Shown here in pieces: positions 25,956 to 34,767 of a stretch of DNA of 64,000 nt. The position numbers and the translations under genes were made by a program. The notes below the pieces were generated by a model. That model searched no databases, was not told the DNA's origin, and was given only the letters and a program-made list of their open reading frames with translations. Source of the DNA: Firm-04 sp964479595 (GTDB lineage Bacteria > Bacillota > Clostridia > Oscillospirales > Ruminococcaceae); the NCBI GenBank assembly GCA_964479595.1, contig CAYZMU010000003.1, forward strand, positions 1 to 64,000. Reading direction: 5' to 3'. Every line of letters begins with the position of its first letter. Position 1 is the stretch's first letter.

Positions 25956-26504
25956 ATGTCTAGAATCGGAAAGCATCCCATCGCGATTCCCGCGGGCGTG
26001 GAAGTTTCGGTTGACGCGGAGAATCTGGTCGCGGTGAAGGGGCCCAAAGGGAAGCTCGAGTACCGCGCGAACCCGGGGATGAAAGTGACGGTCGCGGACG
26101 GTGCCGTAACGGTGGAGCGCCCCGACGACGAAAAACAGAACCGCGCGCTGCACGGTCTGACGCGCACGCTCATCGCGAACATGGTGACGGGTGTGAGCGA
26201 GGGCTTCAAGAAGACGCTGCAGATTGAGGGCGTCGGCTACCGCGCGAGAAAAGACGGCAATCGCCTTGTGATGAATCTCGGCTATTCGCACGAAGTGGTC
26301 ATGCCGGAGGAAAACGGCATCACCATCGATGTGCCCAACCCCAACACGATTGTCATCAACGGCTGCGACAAGCAGGCGGTGGGGCAGTTTGCCGCGCAGG
26401 TGCGCGAAAAGCGTCCGCCCGAGCCGTACAAGGGCAAGGGGATTCGCTACGAGGGCGAGCACATCATCCGCAAGGAAGGCAAGGCCGGCAAGGGCAAGAA
26501 ATAA
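25956..26504 (+). CDS. rplF: 50S ribosomal protein L6
   Basis: 182 residues; two repeated domains. SRIGKHPIAIPAGV, TRTLIANMVTGVSEGFKKTL and the C-terminal EPYKGKGIRYEGE are conserved. Contacts the sarcin-ricin loop region. GGGAGG before the ATG. Confidence 0.97.
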   Translation: MSRIGKHPIAIPAGVEVSVDAENLVAVKGPKGKLEYRANPGMKVTVADGAVTVERPDDEKQNRALHGLTRTLIANMVTGVSEGFKKTLQIEGVGYRARKDGNRLVMNLGYSHEVVMPEENGITIDVPNPNTIVINGCDKQAVGQFAAQVREKRPPEPYKGKGIRYEGEHIIRKEGKAGKGKK

Positions 26505-26525
26505 AGAGAAAGGTGAATTGCTATT

Positions 26526-26885
26526 ATGGTTAAGAAAACGGACAGCAACAAAGCCCGTCTCAAGAGACATCACAGAGTCCGCAACAAGATTTCCGGCACG
26601 CCGCAGCGCCCGAGACTTTCGGTCTACCGTTCCACGAAGCACATCTACGCGCAGATTATCGACGACACGGCGGGTGTGACGCTTGCCGCCGCCTCGAGTC
26701 TGGAGAAAGGCTTTGCGGGCAACGGGGGCAACAAGGAAGGCGCGAAGCTCGTCGGCGAGGCGATTGCCAAGCGCGCCGCGCAGAAGGGGATTACCGAAGT
26801 GGTTTTTGACCGCGGGGGGTATCTCTATCACGGCAGAGTGGCGGAACTCGCGGACGGCGCCCGGGAAAACGGGCTGAAATTCTAA
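26526..26885 (+). CDS. rplR: 50S ribosomal protein L18
   Basis: 119 residues. RHHRVRNKISGTPQRPRLSV, HIYAQIIDD and the C-terminal DRGGYLYHGRVAELADGARE identify L18, the 5S rRNA binder. Start ATG at 26526. Confidence 0.97.
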   Translation: MVKKTDSNKARLKRHHRVRNKISGTPQRPRLSVYRSTKHIYAQIIDDTAGVTLAAASSLEKGFAGNGGNKEGAKLVGEAIAKRAAQKGITEVVFDRGGYLYHGRVAELADGARENGLKF

Positions 26886-26904
26886 AGGAAGGCAGGGAAT
26901 TTGA

Positions 26905-27408
26905 TTGGCACTGATTGATGCATCGAATCTGGAACTTCAGGAGCGTGTCGTCTCCATCAACCGCGTCAGCAAGACGGTCAAGGGCGGACGCATCATGAAA
27001 TTCTCCGCGCTTGTGGTTGTCGGCAACGGCGACGGCATCGTGGGCTTCGGGCTTGGCAAATCGGGCGAGGTTCCCGACGCCATCCGCAAGGGCATAGAGG
27101 ACGCCAAGAAGAATCTTGTGCGTGTGGCGCTGCGCGGGACGACGATTCCGCACGAGGTCATCGGAAAGTTCGGCGCGGGCAGAGTGCTGATGATGCCCGC
27201 GGCGCCCGGTACCGGAGTCATCGCGGGCGGACCTGTGCGCGCGGTCATTGAGATGGCGGGCATTCAGGACATCCGCACCAAGAGCCAGCGCTCCAACAAC
27301 CCCTGCAATGTTGTCAGAGCGACCATCGCGGGGCTGTGCGAATGCACGGATGTCAAGCAGGTCGCGCAGAAGCGCGGCAAGACGCCCGCGGAAATTCTCG
27401 GCAAATAA
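26905..27408 (+). CDS. rpsE: 30S ribosomal protein S5
   Basis: 167 residues. LQERVVSINRVSKTVKGGR, GDGIVGFGLGKSGEVPDAI, then GTGVIAGGPVRAVIEMAGI are the S5 double-stranded RNA-binding and C-terminal folds. Important for decoding fidelity and spectinomycin binding. TTG start at 26905 with a weak AAGGCAGGGA upstream; no better start is in frame. Confidence 0.96.
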   Translation: MALIDASNLELQERVVSINRVSKTVKGGRIMKFSALVVVGNGDGIVGFGLGKSGEVPDAIRKGIEDAKKNLVRVALRGTTIPHEVIGKFGAGRVLMMPAAPGTGVIAGGPVRAVIEMAGIQDIRTKSQRSNNPCNVVRATIAGLCECTDVKQVAQKRGKTPAEILGK

Positions 27409-27432
27409 CAGGAAGGCAGGAGTGAGCTTACC

Positions 27433-27609
27433 ATGGCGAAGAAAATCGAGCTTGCGAAGAGTCTTATCGGTGCGAAGAAGGACCAGATCGCGACAGCTCA
27501 TTCACTTGGTCTGCGCAAGATAGGCGATTCGACCGTGCAGCCTGAGAACGCTGCGACAGACGGAAAGATTCACAAGATTTCCCACCTCGTGAAGGTAACG
27601 GAAGCTTAA
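27433..27609 (+). CDS. rpmD: 50S ribosomal protein L30
   Basis: 58 residues, easily missed because of its size: starts MAKKIELAKSLIGAKKDQ, then SLGLRKIGDSTVQPENAA and ends HLVKVTEA, the typical ferredoxin-like L30. ATG at 27433, stop TAA at 27607-27609. It lies in the usual place between rpsE and rplO. The binding site is modest (GGAAGGCAGG about 15 bases upstream). Confidence 0.96.
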   Translation: MAKKIELAKSLIGAKKDQIATAHSLGLRKIGDSTVQPENAATDGKIHKISHLVKVTEA

Positions 27610-27634
27610 TCAGGCGGCAAGGAGGTGCGAACCA

Positions 27635-28075
27635 TTGAAAATTCATGAACTGACACCGGCCGAGGAAAACCGCGCGCGCAAGCGTGTGGGCAGAGGCCAC
27701 GGCTCAGGACAGGGCAAGACCGCGGGCAAGGGCCACAAAGGTCAGAACGCGCGTTCCGGCGGCGGTGTGAGAATCGGCTTCGAGGGCGGGCAGATGCCGC
27801 TCGCGAGACGCATCCCGAAGCGGGGTTTCAACAACCGTTTTTCGGTGCGCTACACGCCCGTGAACGTCGGCGACCTTTCGCGGTTTGTCGAGGGCACGGT
27901 GGTCAACGAGGAACTCATGCGCGCGTCAGGGCTTGTCAACAAGCTTGAGAACGGCGGCATCAAGGTGCTCGGCGAAGGAGAGCTGAATGTCGCGCTGACG
28001 GTGCAGGCTGCGAAGTTTTCCGCGGCCGCTTTGGAAAAAATCGAAAAGGCGGGCGGGAAAGCTGAGGTGATTTAA
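27635..28075 (+). CDS. rplO: 50S ribosomal protein L15
   Basis: 146 residues. The N-terminal basic tail (RKRVGRGHGSGQGKTAGKGH) threads into 23S rRNA; GFEGGQMPLARRIPKRGF follows. TTG start at 27635 with AAGGAGGT upstream. One base after its stop, secY begins. Confidence 0.97.
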   Translation: MKIHELTPAEENRARKRVGRGHGSGQGKTAGKGHKGQNARSGGGVRIGFEGGQMPLARRIPKRGFNNRFSVRYTPVNVGDLSRFVEGTVVNEELMRASGLVNKLENGGIKVLGEGELNVALTVQAAKFSAAALEKIEKAGGKAEVI

Positions 28076-28076
28076 G

Positions 28077-29408
28077 TTGTTCAAAACTCTTAAAACAGCT
28101 TGGGGCATTCCCGAAATCCGCAAGAAAATGCTTTTTACGATTTTCATCATTGTCATCTTCCGGCTGGGCTCCGCGATTACGGTCCCGTTTCTGGACCCGG
28201 CCATTGTACAGACATGGATGCAGGAGAAGGCATCTGACGGAAATTTCCTTGAGTATCTGAACATTCTCTCCGGCGGCGCGCTGTCGAAGGCGACTATCTT
28301 TTCGCTGGGCGTCACGCCGTATATCAACGCGAGCATCATCATCCAGCTTCTGACCTACGCGCTGCCTCCACTGGAACGAATGCAGCAGGAGGGCGAGGAA
28401 GGCAGAAAGAAGCTCAACATCATCACGACCTGTGTCGCGATGGGATTATCGGCGTTCATGTCCGTCGCCTACTACATCACCCTGCGCAACATGAAGCAGG
28501 ACGGGCAGTCCGCCGTGAAATACACGTCCGGTCCGGCCGGGGTTTTCGCGATGTTTGTCATTGTGCTGTCGTTTATGGCGGGCGCGTCGCTGGTCATCTG
28601 GCTTGGCAACCGCATCAACGAGCACGGCATCGGCAACGGTGTCTCCATGATTCTCTTCGCGGGCATCGTGGCGCGTATTCCGATTGACGTCGGCACGCTG
28701 GTGGGTCTTGTGATTGACGACCCCAACCAGTACTTCATCACGGTCGTTCTCTACGCGCTGATTTTCGGCGCGATGGTCGTGGGCATTGTCTTTATGAACG
28801 AGGCGGAGCGGCGGATTCCGGTGCAGTACGCCAAGCGTGTGGTCGGCAGGAAGCAGTACGGCGGGCAGAGCACGCATATTCCGATTAAGGTCTGCATGTC
28901 CGGCGTCATGCCCATCATTTTCGCGATGAGCTTCATGTCGCTGCCCTCGATGTTCACGCTGTTTAAGGAACCTGAGGCAAATCCTGTCGGGTTCTGGCAG
29001 AAATTCTACGCGGGCTTTGTGCATTTCTTCAGCACGCGCAGCTACTGGTACGCGGCGATTTACTTCATTCTGATTATCCTCTTCAACTACTTCTACGTCG
29101 CGATTCAGTACAACCCTGTGGAGATGGCGAACAATCTGCGGCAGGCGAACGGCGGCATTCCGGGGATTCGCCCGGGGAAGCCGACCTCGGATTACATTCA
29201 GAGGGTCCTGTCCAAGATTACGCTTATCGGCGCGGTGTTCTTGGGGATTGTGGCGGTCTTCCCGATTATCTTCCTCAACATCACGCATATTGATGTCTCG
29301 TCCATGGGCGGAACATCCATCCTGATTGTGGTCAGTGTCGCGATAGAAACGGTCCGAACGCTGGAGTCTCAGCTGATGATGCGTCATCACAAGGGATTCC
29401 TCGGGTGA
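28077..29408 (+). CDS. secY: Preprotein translocase subunit SecY
   Basis: 443 residues with ten predicted membrane helices; the channel of the SecYEG translocon. The N-terminal amphipathic stretch, IFRLGSAITVPFLDP, the plug region around NILSGGALSKATIFSLGVTPYI, QLLTYALPPLERM and the cytoplasmic loop with GGQSTHIPIKV are typical. TTG start at 28077, coupled to rplO. Strong family match over the whole length. Confidence 0.98.
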   Translation: MFKTLKTAWGIPEIRKKMLFTIFIIVIFRLGSAITVPFLDPAIVQTWMQEKASDGNFLEYLNILSGGALSKATIFSLGVTPYINASIIIQLLTYALPPLERMQQEGEEGRKKLNIITTCVAMGLSAFMSVAYYITLRNMKQDGQSAVKYTSGPAGVFAMFVIVLSFMAGASLVIWLGNRINEHGIGNGVSMILFAGIVARIPIDVGTLVGLVIDDPNQYFITVVLYALIFGAMVVGIVFMNEAERRIPVQYAKRVVGRKQYGGQSTHIPIKVCMSGVMPIIFAMSFMSLPSMFTLFKEPEANPVGFWQKFYAGFVHFFSTRSYWYAAIYFILIILFNYFYVAIQYNPVEMANNLRQANGGIPGIRPGKPTSDYIQRVLSKITLIGAVFLGIVAVFPIIFLNITHIDVSSMGGTSILIVVSVAIETVRTLESQLMMRHHKGFLG

Positions 29409-29429
29409 TTGCAAAGGAGGACAACCCAT

Positions 29430-30062
29430 ATGAAACTGATACTTCTGGGCGCGCCGGGTGCCGGGAAAGGCACACAGGCGGAGGCGATTTCAGCGAAGCT
29501 TTCCATCCCGCAGATTTCCACGGGCAATATGCTGCGTGAGGCTGTCAAGAACGGCACGGAGATGGGGCTGAAGGCGAAAGCGGCGATGGACAGCGGCGAA
29601 CTGGTCTCTGACGAAATCGTCATCGGGATTCTCAAGGACCGCATCGCTCAGGACGACGCCAAGAACGGCTATATTCTGGACGGCTTCCCGCGCACGGTCG
29701 CGCAGGCGGAGGCGCTCAGCGAAATGGGCGTGGAGATTGACTGCGCGCTGGAAATTGATGTGTCCGACGACGCCATCTGTCAGAGAATGTCCGGCAGAAG
29801 AGTCTGCGAGAACTGCGGCGCGTCCTACCACATTGTCCACAACCCCACGAAAGTGGAGGGTGTCTGCGACAAGTGCGGCGGCAAGACGGTGCAGCGCGCG
29901 GACGACGCGCCGGAGACGGTGCTTTCCAGACTCGCTGTCTACAAGGAAAAGACCGCCCCGCTCAAGAGCTACTACGAGCAAAAAGGCAAGCTGCGCACGG
30001 TGAAAGGTCAGGACGGCGTCGCGGAGACGACCGCGCTGGTCTTTGAGGCGCTGGGAATCTGA
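29430..30062 (+). CDS. adk: Adenylate kinase
   Basis: 210 residues; interconverts ATP+AMP and 2 ADP. P-loop GAPGAGKGT near residue 8, the AMP-binding DGFPRTVAQAEAL, and a LID domain with a C4 zinc site (CENC and CDKC), typical of Gram-positive long-type enzymes. ATG at 29430 with AAAGGAGG upstream. Confidence 0.98.
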   Translation: MKLILLGAPGAGKGTQAEAISAKLSIPQISTGNMLREAVKNGTEMGLKAKAAMDSGELVSDEIVIGILKDRIAQDDAKNGYILDGFPRTVAQAEALSEMGVEIDCALEIDVSDDAICQRMSGRRVCENCGASYHIVHNPTKVEGVCDKCGGKTVQRADDAPETVLSRLAVYKEKTAPLKSYYEQKGKLRTVKGQDGVAETTALVFEALGI

Positions 30063-30071
30063 AGCGGGATT

Positions 30072-30818
30072 ATGGTTTCTGTTAAAAACGCGAGCGATAT
30101 TGAGAAAATGCGGGAGGCGGCAAAGATCGCTGTGGCTGCGCTCGACGCGGTGGAGGCAAAAATCCGCGCGGGCATGACGACATATGAAATTGACAAGATT
30201 GTCAACCACACGATTACCTCCCACGGGGCGAGCCCGAGTTTTCTGGGCTACGGCGGCTTCCCGGGCAGCGCCTGTGTTTCCGTAAACGACGAGGTCATTC
30301 ACGGCTTCCCCGGGCCGCGTAAAATCGAGGACGGCGACGTGGTCAGCGTGGATGTGGGGGCGTATTACAAGGGCTTCCACAGCGACACCTGCTATACGTT
30401 CGGCGTCGGGCAGCTCTCCGACGAGGCGAAAGCGCTGCTTGAGGACACGCGCGCGAGCCTTTACGAGGGCATTAAAGCCGCTGCCGCAGGCTCCAGAATC
30501 GGCGACATCGGGCACGCGGTGGAAAGCTACTGCCGTGCGCGCGGCTACGGGATTGTCAAGAGCTACTGCGGGCACGGCATCGGCAAGGAACTGCACGAGG
30601 ACCCGGAAGTGCAAAACTACGGCAGGGCCGGGCACGGCACGCGGCTTGTGCCGGGAATGACCATCTGCATTGAGCCGATGATAACGCTCAGGGGCGACGA
30701 TGTGCACTTAGACTCCAACGGCTGGACGGTGCTGACGGACAACGGGGTGATTTCCGCGCATTTTGAGCACGAAATTCTCATTACGGAAAACGGCCCTGAG
30801 ATTCTCACCGCGCGGTGA
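30072..30818 (+). CDS. map: Type I methionine aminopeptidase
   Basis: 248 residues; removes the initiator Met from nascent proteins. Metal ligands can be placed in VSVDVGAYYKGFHSDT (two Asp), CGHGIGKELHEDPEVQNYG (His) and the Glu residues of MTICIEPMI and FEHEILIT. Lacks the N-terminal zinc finger of the eukaryotic form. Follows adk by nine bases and overlaps the KOW gene start. Confidence 0.97.
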   Translation: MVSVKNASDIEKMREAAKIAVAALDAVEAKIRAGMTTYEIDKIVNHTITSHGASPSFLGYGGFPGSACVSVNDEVIHGFPGPRKIEDGDVVSVDVGAYYKGFHSDTCYTFGVGQLSDEAKALLEDTRASLYEGIKAAAAGSRIGDIGHAVESYCRARGYGIVKSYCGHGIGKELHEDPEVQNYGRAGHGTRLVPGMTICIEPMITLRGDDVHLDSNGWTVLTDNGVISAHFEHEILITENGPEILTAR

Positions 30819-31126
30819 CGGGGATGGAGAAAGGGCTTTGCGAGCCCGGCGCGATTGTGCGCGCGCGGGCGGGAAGAGACGCGGGGAGATATTTTGTCGT
30901 GACGGGTCTGGAGGGGGATTATCTTCTGCTGTGCGACGGCAAGACGCGCAGGCTGGAATCGCCCAAGAGAAAGAACCCGCTGCACGTGAGGGCGACGCGC
31001 GCGCGCGTAAGCCTTGAGGACATAAAAACGAACCGCGCGCTCAGAGAGATTCTGCGCCCGCTGCAGAATCAGGCGGAAACGCCGCAAGGGGAGGTCATCG
31101 AAGATGTCGAAGCAGGATGTCATTGA
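30815..31126 (+). CDS. KOW-domain protein (L14e/L6e/L27e-like), RNA-binding
   Basis: 103 residues. GAIVRARAGRDAGRYFVVTG and LLCDGKTRRLESPKRKNPLHV form a KOW-type SH3 barrel like the one in eukaryotic/archaeal L14e-L27e; Gram-positives carry this gene between map and infA. It probably binds rRNA, but no function is established. GTG at 30815 overlaps the map stop; the ATG three codons later (30824) is an alternative. Its end overlaps infA by 23 bases. Confidence 0.85.
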   Translation: MTGMEKGLCEPGAIVRARAGRDAGRYFVVTGLEGDYLLLCDGKTRRLESPKRKNPLHVRATRARVSLEDIKTNRALREILRPLQNQAETPQGEVIEDVEAGCH

Positions 31127-31322
31127 AGTGGAAGGTGTGGTCATCGACGCGCTGCCCAACGCGATGTTCAAGGTCGAGCTCGAAAACAAGCATGTCATCC
31201 TGGCGCATATTTCGGGCAAGCTGAGAACGAACTATATCCGAATCGTCCCCGGTGACCATGTTACGGTTGAAATGTCGCCCTATGATCTGACGAAGGGCAG
31301 AATCACGTGGCGCGCGAAGTGA
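31104..31322 (+). CDS. infA: Translation initiation factor IF-1
   Basis: 72 residues, OB fold: SKQDVIEVEGVVIDALPNAMF, NKHVILAHISGKLR and DHVTVEMSPYDLTKGRI. Occupies the A site of the 30S subunit during initiation. ATG at 31104 lies inside the end of the KOW gene, with AAGGGGAGG upstream. Confidence 0.97.
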   Translation: MSKQDVIEVEGVVIDALPNAMFKVELENKHVILAHISGKLRTNYIRIVPGDHVTVEMSPYDLTKGRITWRAK

Positions 31323-31353
31323 CGCGCCGGACCGAGAACAAGGAGGAAACCTC

Positions 31354-31467
31354 ATGAAAGTCAGACCTTCTGTCAAGCCCATGTGCGAGAAATGCAAGGT
31401 CATCAAGCGCAAGGGCAAGGTTATGGTTATCTGTGAAAACCCGAAGCACAAGCAGCGTCAGGGCTGA
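31354..31467 (+). CDS. rpmJ: 50S ribosomal protein L36, zinc type
   Basis: 37 residues from ATG 31354: begins MKVRPSVKPMCEKCKVI and ends KHKQRQG, with the C-X2-C...C...H zinc ligands present. AAGGAGG lies seven bases before the start. Between infA and rpsM as usual. Confidence 0.96.
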   Translation: MKVRPSVKPMCEKCKVIKRKGKVMVICENPKHKQRQG

Positions 31468-31504
31468 GCCCTTCGGCGCGATGTAGGAGGTGTAAGAAAA
31501 GCAT

Positions 31505-31873
31505 ATGGCTAGAATCGCCGGTGTGGACCTTCCGAGGGACAAGCGCGTGGAAATCGGGCTTACGTACATCTTCGGAATCGGTCGTACGACAGCCGCCAAG
31601 ATCCTCAAGGAGACGGGCGTCAACCCCGACACGAGGGTCAAGGATCTCACGGAATCCGATGTTGCAGCGCTGCGCGCGTACATCGACAACAACTGCCTTG
31701 TGGAAGGTGACAAGCGCAGGGAAGTCGCGATGAACATCAAGCGCCTTGTGGACATCGGCTGCTACCGCGGGATACGTCACCGCAAAGGGCTCCCCGTGAG
31801 AGGGCAGCGTACCAAGACAAACGCCAGAACGCGCAAAGGTCCGGCAAAGACCATTGCGAACAAGAAGAAGTAA
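31505..31873 (+). CDS. rpsM: 30S ribosomal protein S13
   Basis: 122 residues. ARIAGVDLPRDKRVEIGLTYI, RDKRREVAMNIKRL-type segment and the basic tail RGQRTKTNARTRKG that touches P-site tRNA are conserved. TAGGAGG upstream. Confidence 0.97.
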   Translation: MARIAGVDLPRDKRVEIGLTYIFGIGRTTAAKILKETGVNPDTRVKDLTESDVAALRAYIDNNCLVEGDKRREVAMNIKRLVDIGCYRGIRHRKGLPVRGQRTKTNARTRKGPAKTIANKKK

Positions 31874-31888
31874 GGAGGACTGACCGGT

Positions 31889-32290
31889 TTGGCACAGCAG
31901 AAAAAGAAGGTTACCACAATCCGCCGCCGCAGAGAGCGCAAGAACATCGAAAACGGCGCGGTGCATATCCAGTCCACGTTCAACAACACGATTGTGACCA
32001 TCACGGACACGCAGGGCAACACGATTTCGTGGGCGTCCGCGGGGGAACTGGGTTTCCGCGGCTCCAAGAAATCCACGCCGTACGCCGCGCAAAGCGCCGC
32101 GGAGAGTGCCGCGCGCGCCGCGATGGACCACGGTCTCAAGACGGTGGAGGTCTATGTCAACGGTCCGGGCTCGGGCAGAGAGGCGGCAATCCGCGCGCTT
32201 CAGACTGTGGGGCTGGAAGTCCGCATGATCAAGGATGTCACGCCGATTCCGCACAATGGCTGCCGTCCGCCCAAGAGAAGACGCGTGTGA
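31889..32290 (+). CDS. rpsK: 30S ribosomal protein S11
   Basis: 133 residues. HIQSTFNNTIVTITDTQGN, GFRGSKKSTPYAAQSAAE, and the closing PIPHNGCRPPKRRRV are the S11 signature; part of the mRNA exit platform. TTG start at 31889 with AAGGAGG upstream. Confidence 0.97.
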   Translation: MAQQKKKVTTIRRRRERKNIENGAVHIQSTFNNTIVTITDTQGNTISWASAGELGFRGSKKSTPYAAQSAAESAARAAMDHGLKTVEVYVNGPGSGREAAIRALQTVGLEVRMIKDVTPIPHNGCRPPKRRRV

Positions 32291-32319
32291 TTGTTTGAGG
32301 GAGGTGTGAATTAAGAAAA

Positions 32320-33021
32320 ATGGGAGTTCAGAGAGAACCGATTCTCAAGAAGTGCAGAGCGCTGGATATCAGCCCGGCGGTGATGGGTGTCAACACCTCG
32401 TTTTCCGCGCAGGCGCGCGACAATCTGGTGCATTGGAACGAGAACAAAGACGGCAAGCACACAAGGAAGATTGACCCAAGGAAGGTCAAGGCGACGGACC
32501 GCACGGAATTCCGCGATCCTTCCGGGGGAAGAAGAAAGAAAGTTTCCGAATACGGGCTGCAGCTCAAAGAAAAGCAGAAGCTCAAGTTCATCTACGGGGT
32601 AGAGGAGAAGCAGTTCCGTCACTACTTTGAAATCGCGAGCAAGATGGAAGGCAAGACGGGCGACAACCTGATTACATGTCTGGAATCCAGACTCGACAGT
32701 GTGGTTTTCCGCCTCGGACTCGCGCTGACGCGGCGCGAGGCAAGGCAGCTTGTCTCCCACGCGCACTACACCGTCAATGGCAAGAAGGTCGACATTCCCT
32801 CCTACCGCGTAAAGACCGGCGATGTCATTGCCCTGCGTGAAAACGACAGAACCCGTGACAAATTCAAGACCACCGTGGAAGCAACGATGGACCGGGTCGT
32901 TCCGGAATGGCTCGACGCGAAGAAGGAAGACTTCAGCGCGACCGTCGTCAGAATGCCTTCCGCGCAGGATCTTGAATACGAGGCGCAGACCCACCTCATC
33001 GTGGAGCTGTACTCCAAGTAA
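32320..33021 (+). CDS. rpsD: 30S ribosomal protein S4
   Basis: 233 residues. The S4 RNA-binding domain (RLDSVVFRLGLALTRREARQLVSHAHYTVN) is standard. The N-terminus (MGVQREPILKKCRALDI) is not the usual MARYTGP zinc form and has one Cys only; the middle contains extra residues (KHTRKIDPRKVKATDR), giving a length above the usual 200. Such N-termini are seen in clostridial relatives. S4 starts 30S assembly and in some species represses the alpha operon. Confidence 0.96.
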   Translation: MGVQREPILKKCRALDISPAVMGVNTSFSAQARDNLVHWNENKDGKHTRKIDPRKVKATDRTEFRDPSGGRRKKVSEYGLQLKEKQKLKFIYGVEEKQFRHYFEIASKMEGKTGDNLITCLESRLDSVVFRLGLALTRREARQLVSHAHYTVNGKKVDIPSYRVKTGDVIALRENDRTRDKFKTTVEATMDRVVPEWLDAKKEDFSATVVRMPSAQDLEYEAQTHLIVELYSK

Positions 33022-33092
33022 GCGCCCCTTAAGGCGAAACGGGCGGGGGGCGTTGTCCCCCGGCGGATTGATTGCACACAGGGAGGGTAATT

Positions 33093-34049
33093 ATGCTGAA
33101 AATGGAAAAGCCCGAAATCGTTACCGAGGAGATGCACAGCGAAGGCAAGTACGGCAGATTCGTGGTTTCGCCGCTGCCGCGCGGCTACGGCATCACCATC
33201 GGCAACAGTCTCAGAAGAATTCTGCTCTCCTCGCTGCCCGGTGTGGCGGTTTACGCCGTTAAAATCGAAGATGTACATCACGAGCTCTCAACCATCCCCG
33301 GTGTCAAGGAGGATGTCACCGAGATCATCCTTGCCATCAAAAGCCTGACAGCGAAGCTTCATGTGGACGGACCCAAGACGGTCTACATTGACGCTAGGGG
33401 TGAATGTGAGGTCACTGCCGCGGACATTCGCGCGGACGCGGAGGTGGAGATTCTGCCGCCGTATCCGCATATCGCGACGCTCGGCAAGGACGCGAAGCTG
33501 GAAATGCAAATCATGCTCGACAAGGGCAGAGGGTATGTTTCGGCGGAGCGCAACAAGCAGACGAAACCGAATCTGCCGTTGGATGTCATCACGGTTGACA
33601 GCATCTACACACCGGTATTGAAGGTAAATTATCAGGTCGCGGACACGCGGCTTGGGCAAGTTACAGATTATGACAAACTGACCATGGAAGTCTGGACGGA
33701 CGGAACGGTGCGGGCAAACGACGCGCTTTCTCAGGCGGCGAGTCTGCTCACGGAATATTTGGAACTTTTCATCAATCTTTCCGACGAGAAGCCCGGGGAG
33801 CCTGTGCTGCAGGATACGAGCGACGGCGGGCAGGAAAAGAAGCTTGAGACGACCATCGAGGAACTGGATTTGTCGGTACGGTCGTTCAACTGCTTAAAGC
33901 GCGCCGGCATCAACACGGTGGCGGATTTAATCAGCAGGTCCGAGGACGAGATGATGAAAGTCAGGAATCTCGGAAGGAAATCGTTTGAAGAGGTGAAAGA
34001 GAAGCTCAAATCGCTGGGCTTTGACCTGAGTTCGGACGACAATGAGTGA
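33093..34049 (+). CDS. rpoA: DNA-directed RNA polymerase subunit alpha
   Basis: 318 residues. The N-terminal dimerisation domain has RFVVSPLPRGYGITIGNSLRR and GVKEDVTEIILAIK; a linker leads to the C-terminal domain (about residues 248-318) with LDLSVRSFNCLKRAGI and VRNLGRKSFEEVKEKL, which binds UP elements and activators. ATG at 33093 with GGGAGG upstream. Confidence 0.98.
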   Translation: MLKMEKPEIVTEEMHSEGKYGRFVVSPLPRGYGITIGNSLRRILLSSLPGVAVYAVKIEDVHHELSTIPGVKEDVTEIILAIKSLTAKLHVDGPKTVYIDARGECEVTAADIRADAEVEILPPYPHIATLGKDAKLEMQIMLDKGRGYVSAERNKQTKPNLPLDVITVDSIYTPVLKVNYQVADTRLGQVTDYDKLTMEVWTDGTVRANDALSQAASLLTEYLELFINLSDEKPGEPVLQDTSDGGQEKKLETTIEELDLSVRSFNCLKRAGINTVADLISRSEDEMMKVRNLGRKSFEEVKEKLKSLGFDLSSDDNE

Positions 34050-34100
34050 TTCGCGCGCGAGGGGAACCTTGCGGGGGCGAAAATAAAGGAGTGAAGCAAG

Positions 34101-34463
34101 ATGGCGGGTTCCAGAAAGCTCGGCAGAGCCACGGACCACAGGAAGGCGATGCTGCGCGGAATGGTAACTTATCTGCTGGAGAACGGCAAGATTGAGACGA
34201 CCGTGACCAGAGCGAAGGAAGTGCGCTCCATGGCGGAGAAGATGATTACCATCGCCAAGGGCGCGCAGAGCGATGTGCCGGAAGACGCGCTGCACGCGAA
34301 GCGGCAGGTGTTCGCGTACGTGACGAAAGAGAGCGTCGCGAAGAAGCTCTTTGACGAGATCGCGCCGCGCTACGCGCAGCGGCAGGGCGGATACACGCAG
34401 ATTATCAAGATCGGACCGCGTCGCGGAGACGCGGCGGAGATGGCAATCATTCGGCTTGTCTGA
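34101..34463 (+). CDS. rplQ: 50S ribosomal protein L17
   Basis: 120 residues. RKLGRATDHRKAMLRGMV, KIETTVTRAKEVRSMAEKMI and GGYTQIIKIGPRRGDAAEMAII are conserved. Last gene of the superoperon, followed at once by a terminator. Confidence 0.97.
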   Translation: MAGSRKLGRATDHRKAMLRGMVTYLLENGKIETTVTRAKEVRSMAEKMITIAKGAQSDVPEDALHAKRQVFAYVTKESVAKKLFDEIAPRYAQRQGGYTQIIKIGPRRGDAAEMAIIRLV

Positions 34464-34469
34464 GCCGCG

Positions 34470-34502
34470 GCCCCCGTACGTGAAAACGCGCGGGGGCTTT
34501 TT
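34470..34502. terminator. Terminator closing the ribosomal superoperon
   Basis: GCCCCCG (34470-34476) pairs with CGGGGGC (34491-34497), with further pairing toward the loop, followed by T5. The convergent sigma-like gene ends two bases beyond it. Confidence 0.85.
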
Positions 34503-34503
34503 C

Positions 34504-34767
34504 TCAGAGATAGCGCAGACAGCGGCGCAGGCGGGTTCTGCCGCGGCGGATGGTCCGGCTGACAGTGGAAGAATTGACGCCGTATTTGGCGGCGATGGCG
34601 CGGATTCCGAGGCGGTCGCGATAGCGCGCGGTGAGATAGAGGCGCTGCTTTACGGTCAGTTCGGTCGCCCAGACGGTTTTGAGAGCCGCTTTCAGGCGAG
34701 GGGACTCTGCGGAGACGTCAAAGGGCGGCTCGGAAGCGGTGTCTTCTGGAAGAGAAATCCTGTTCAA
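34504..34767 (-). CDS. Small sigma-70 region 4-like DNA-binding protein
   Basis: 87 residues. The C-terminal half (LTVKQRLYLTARYRDRLGIRAIAAKYGVNSSTVSRTIRRGRTRLRR) is a helix-turn-helix of the sigma-70 region 4 type, with the conserved hydrophobic pattern and a basic recognition helix. There is no region 2, so it cannot be a full sigma factor by itself. TTG start at 34767 overlaps the upstream stop (TTGA), with AGGAGG seven bases before it. Together with the coiled-coil gene it looks like a split version of the phage/ICE-type coiled-coil plus HTH regulators. The operon carries a LexA-like operator, so DNA damage control is likely. Target genes are unknown. Confidence 0.72.
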   Translation of the reverse strand: MNRISLPEDTASEPPFDVSAESPRLKAALKTVWATELTVKQRLYLTARYRDRLGIRAIAAKYGVNSSTVSRTIRRGRTRLRRCLRYL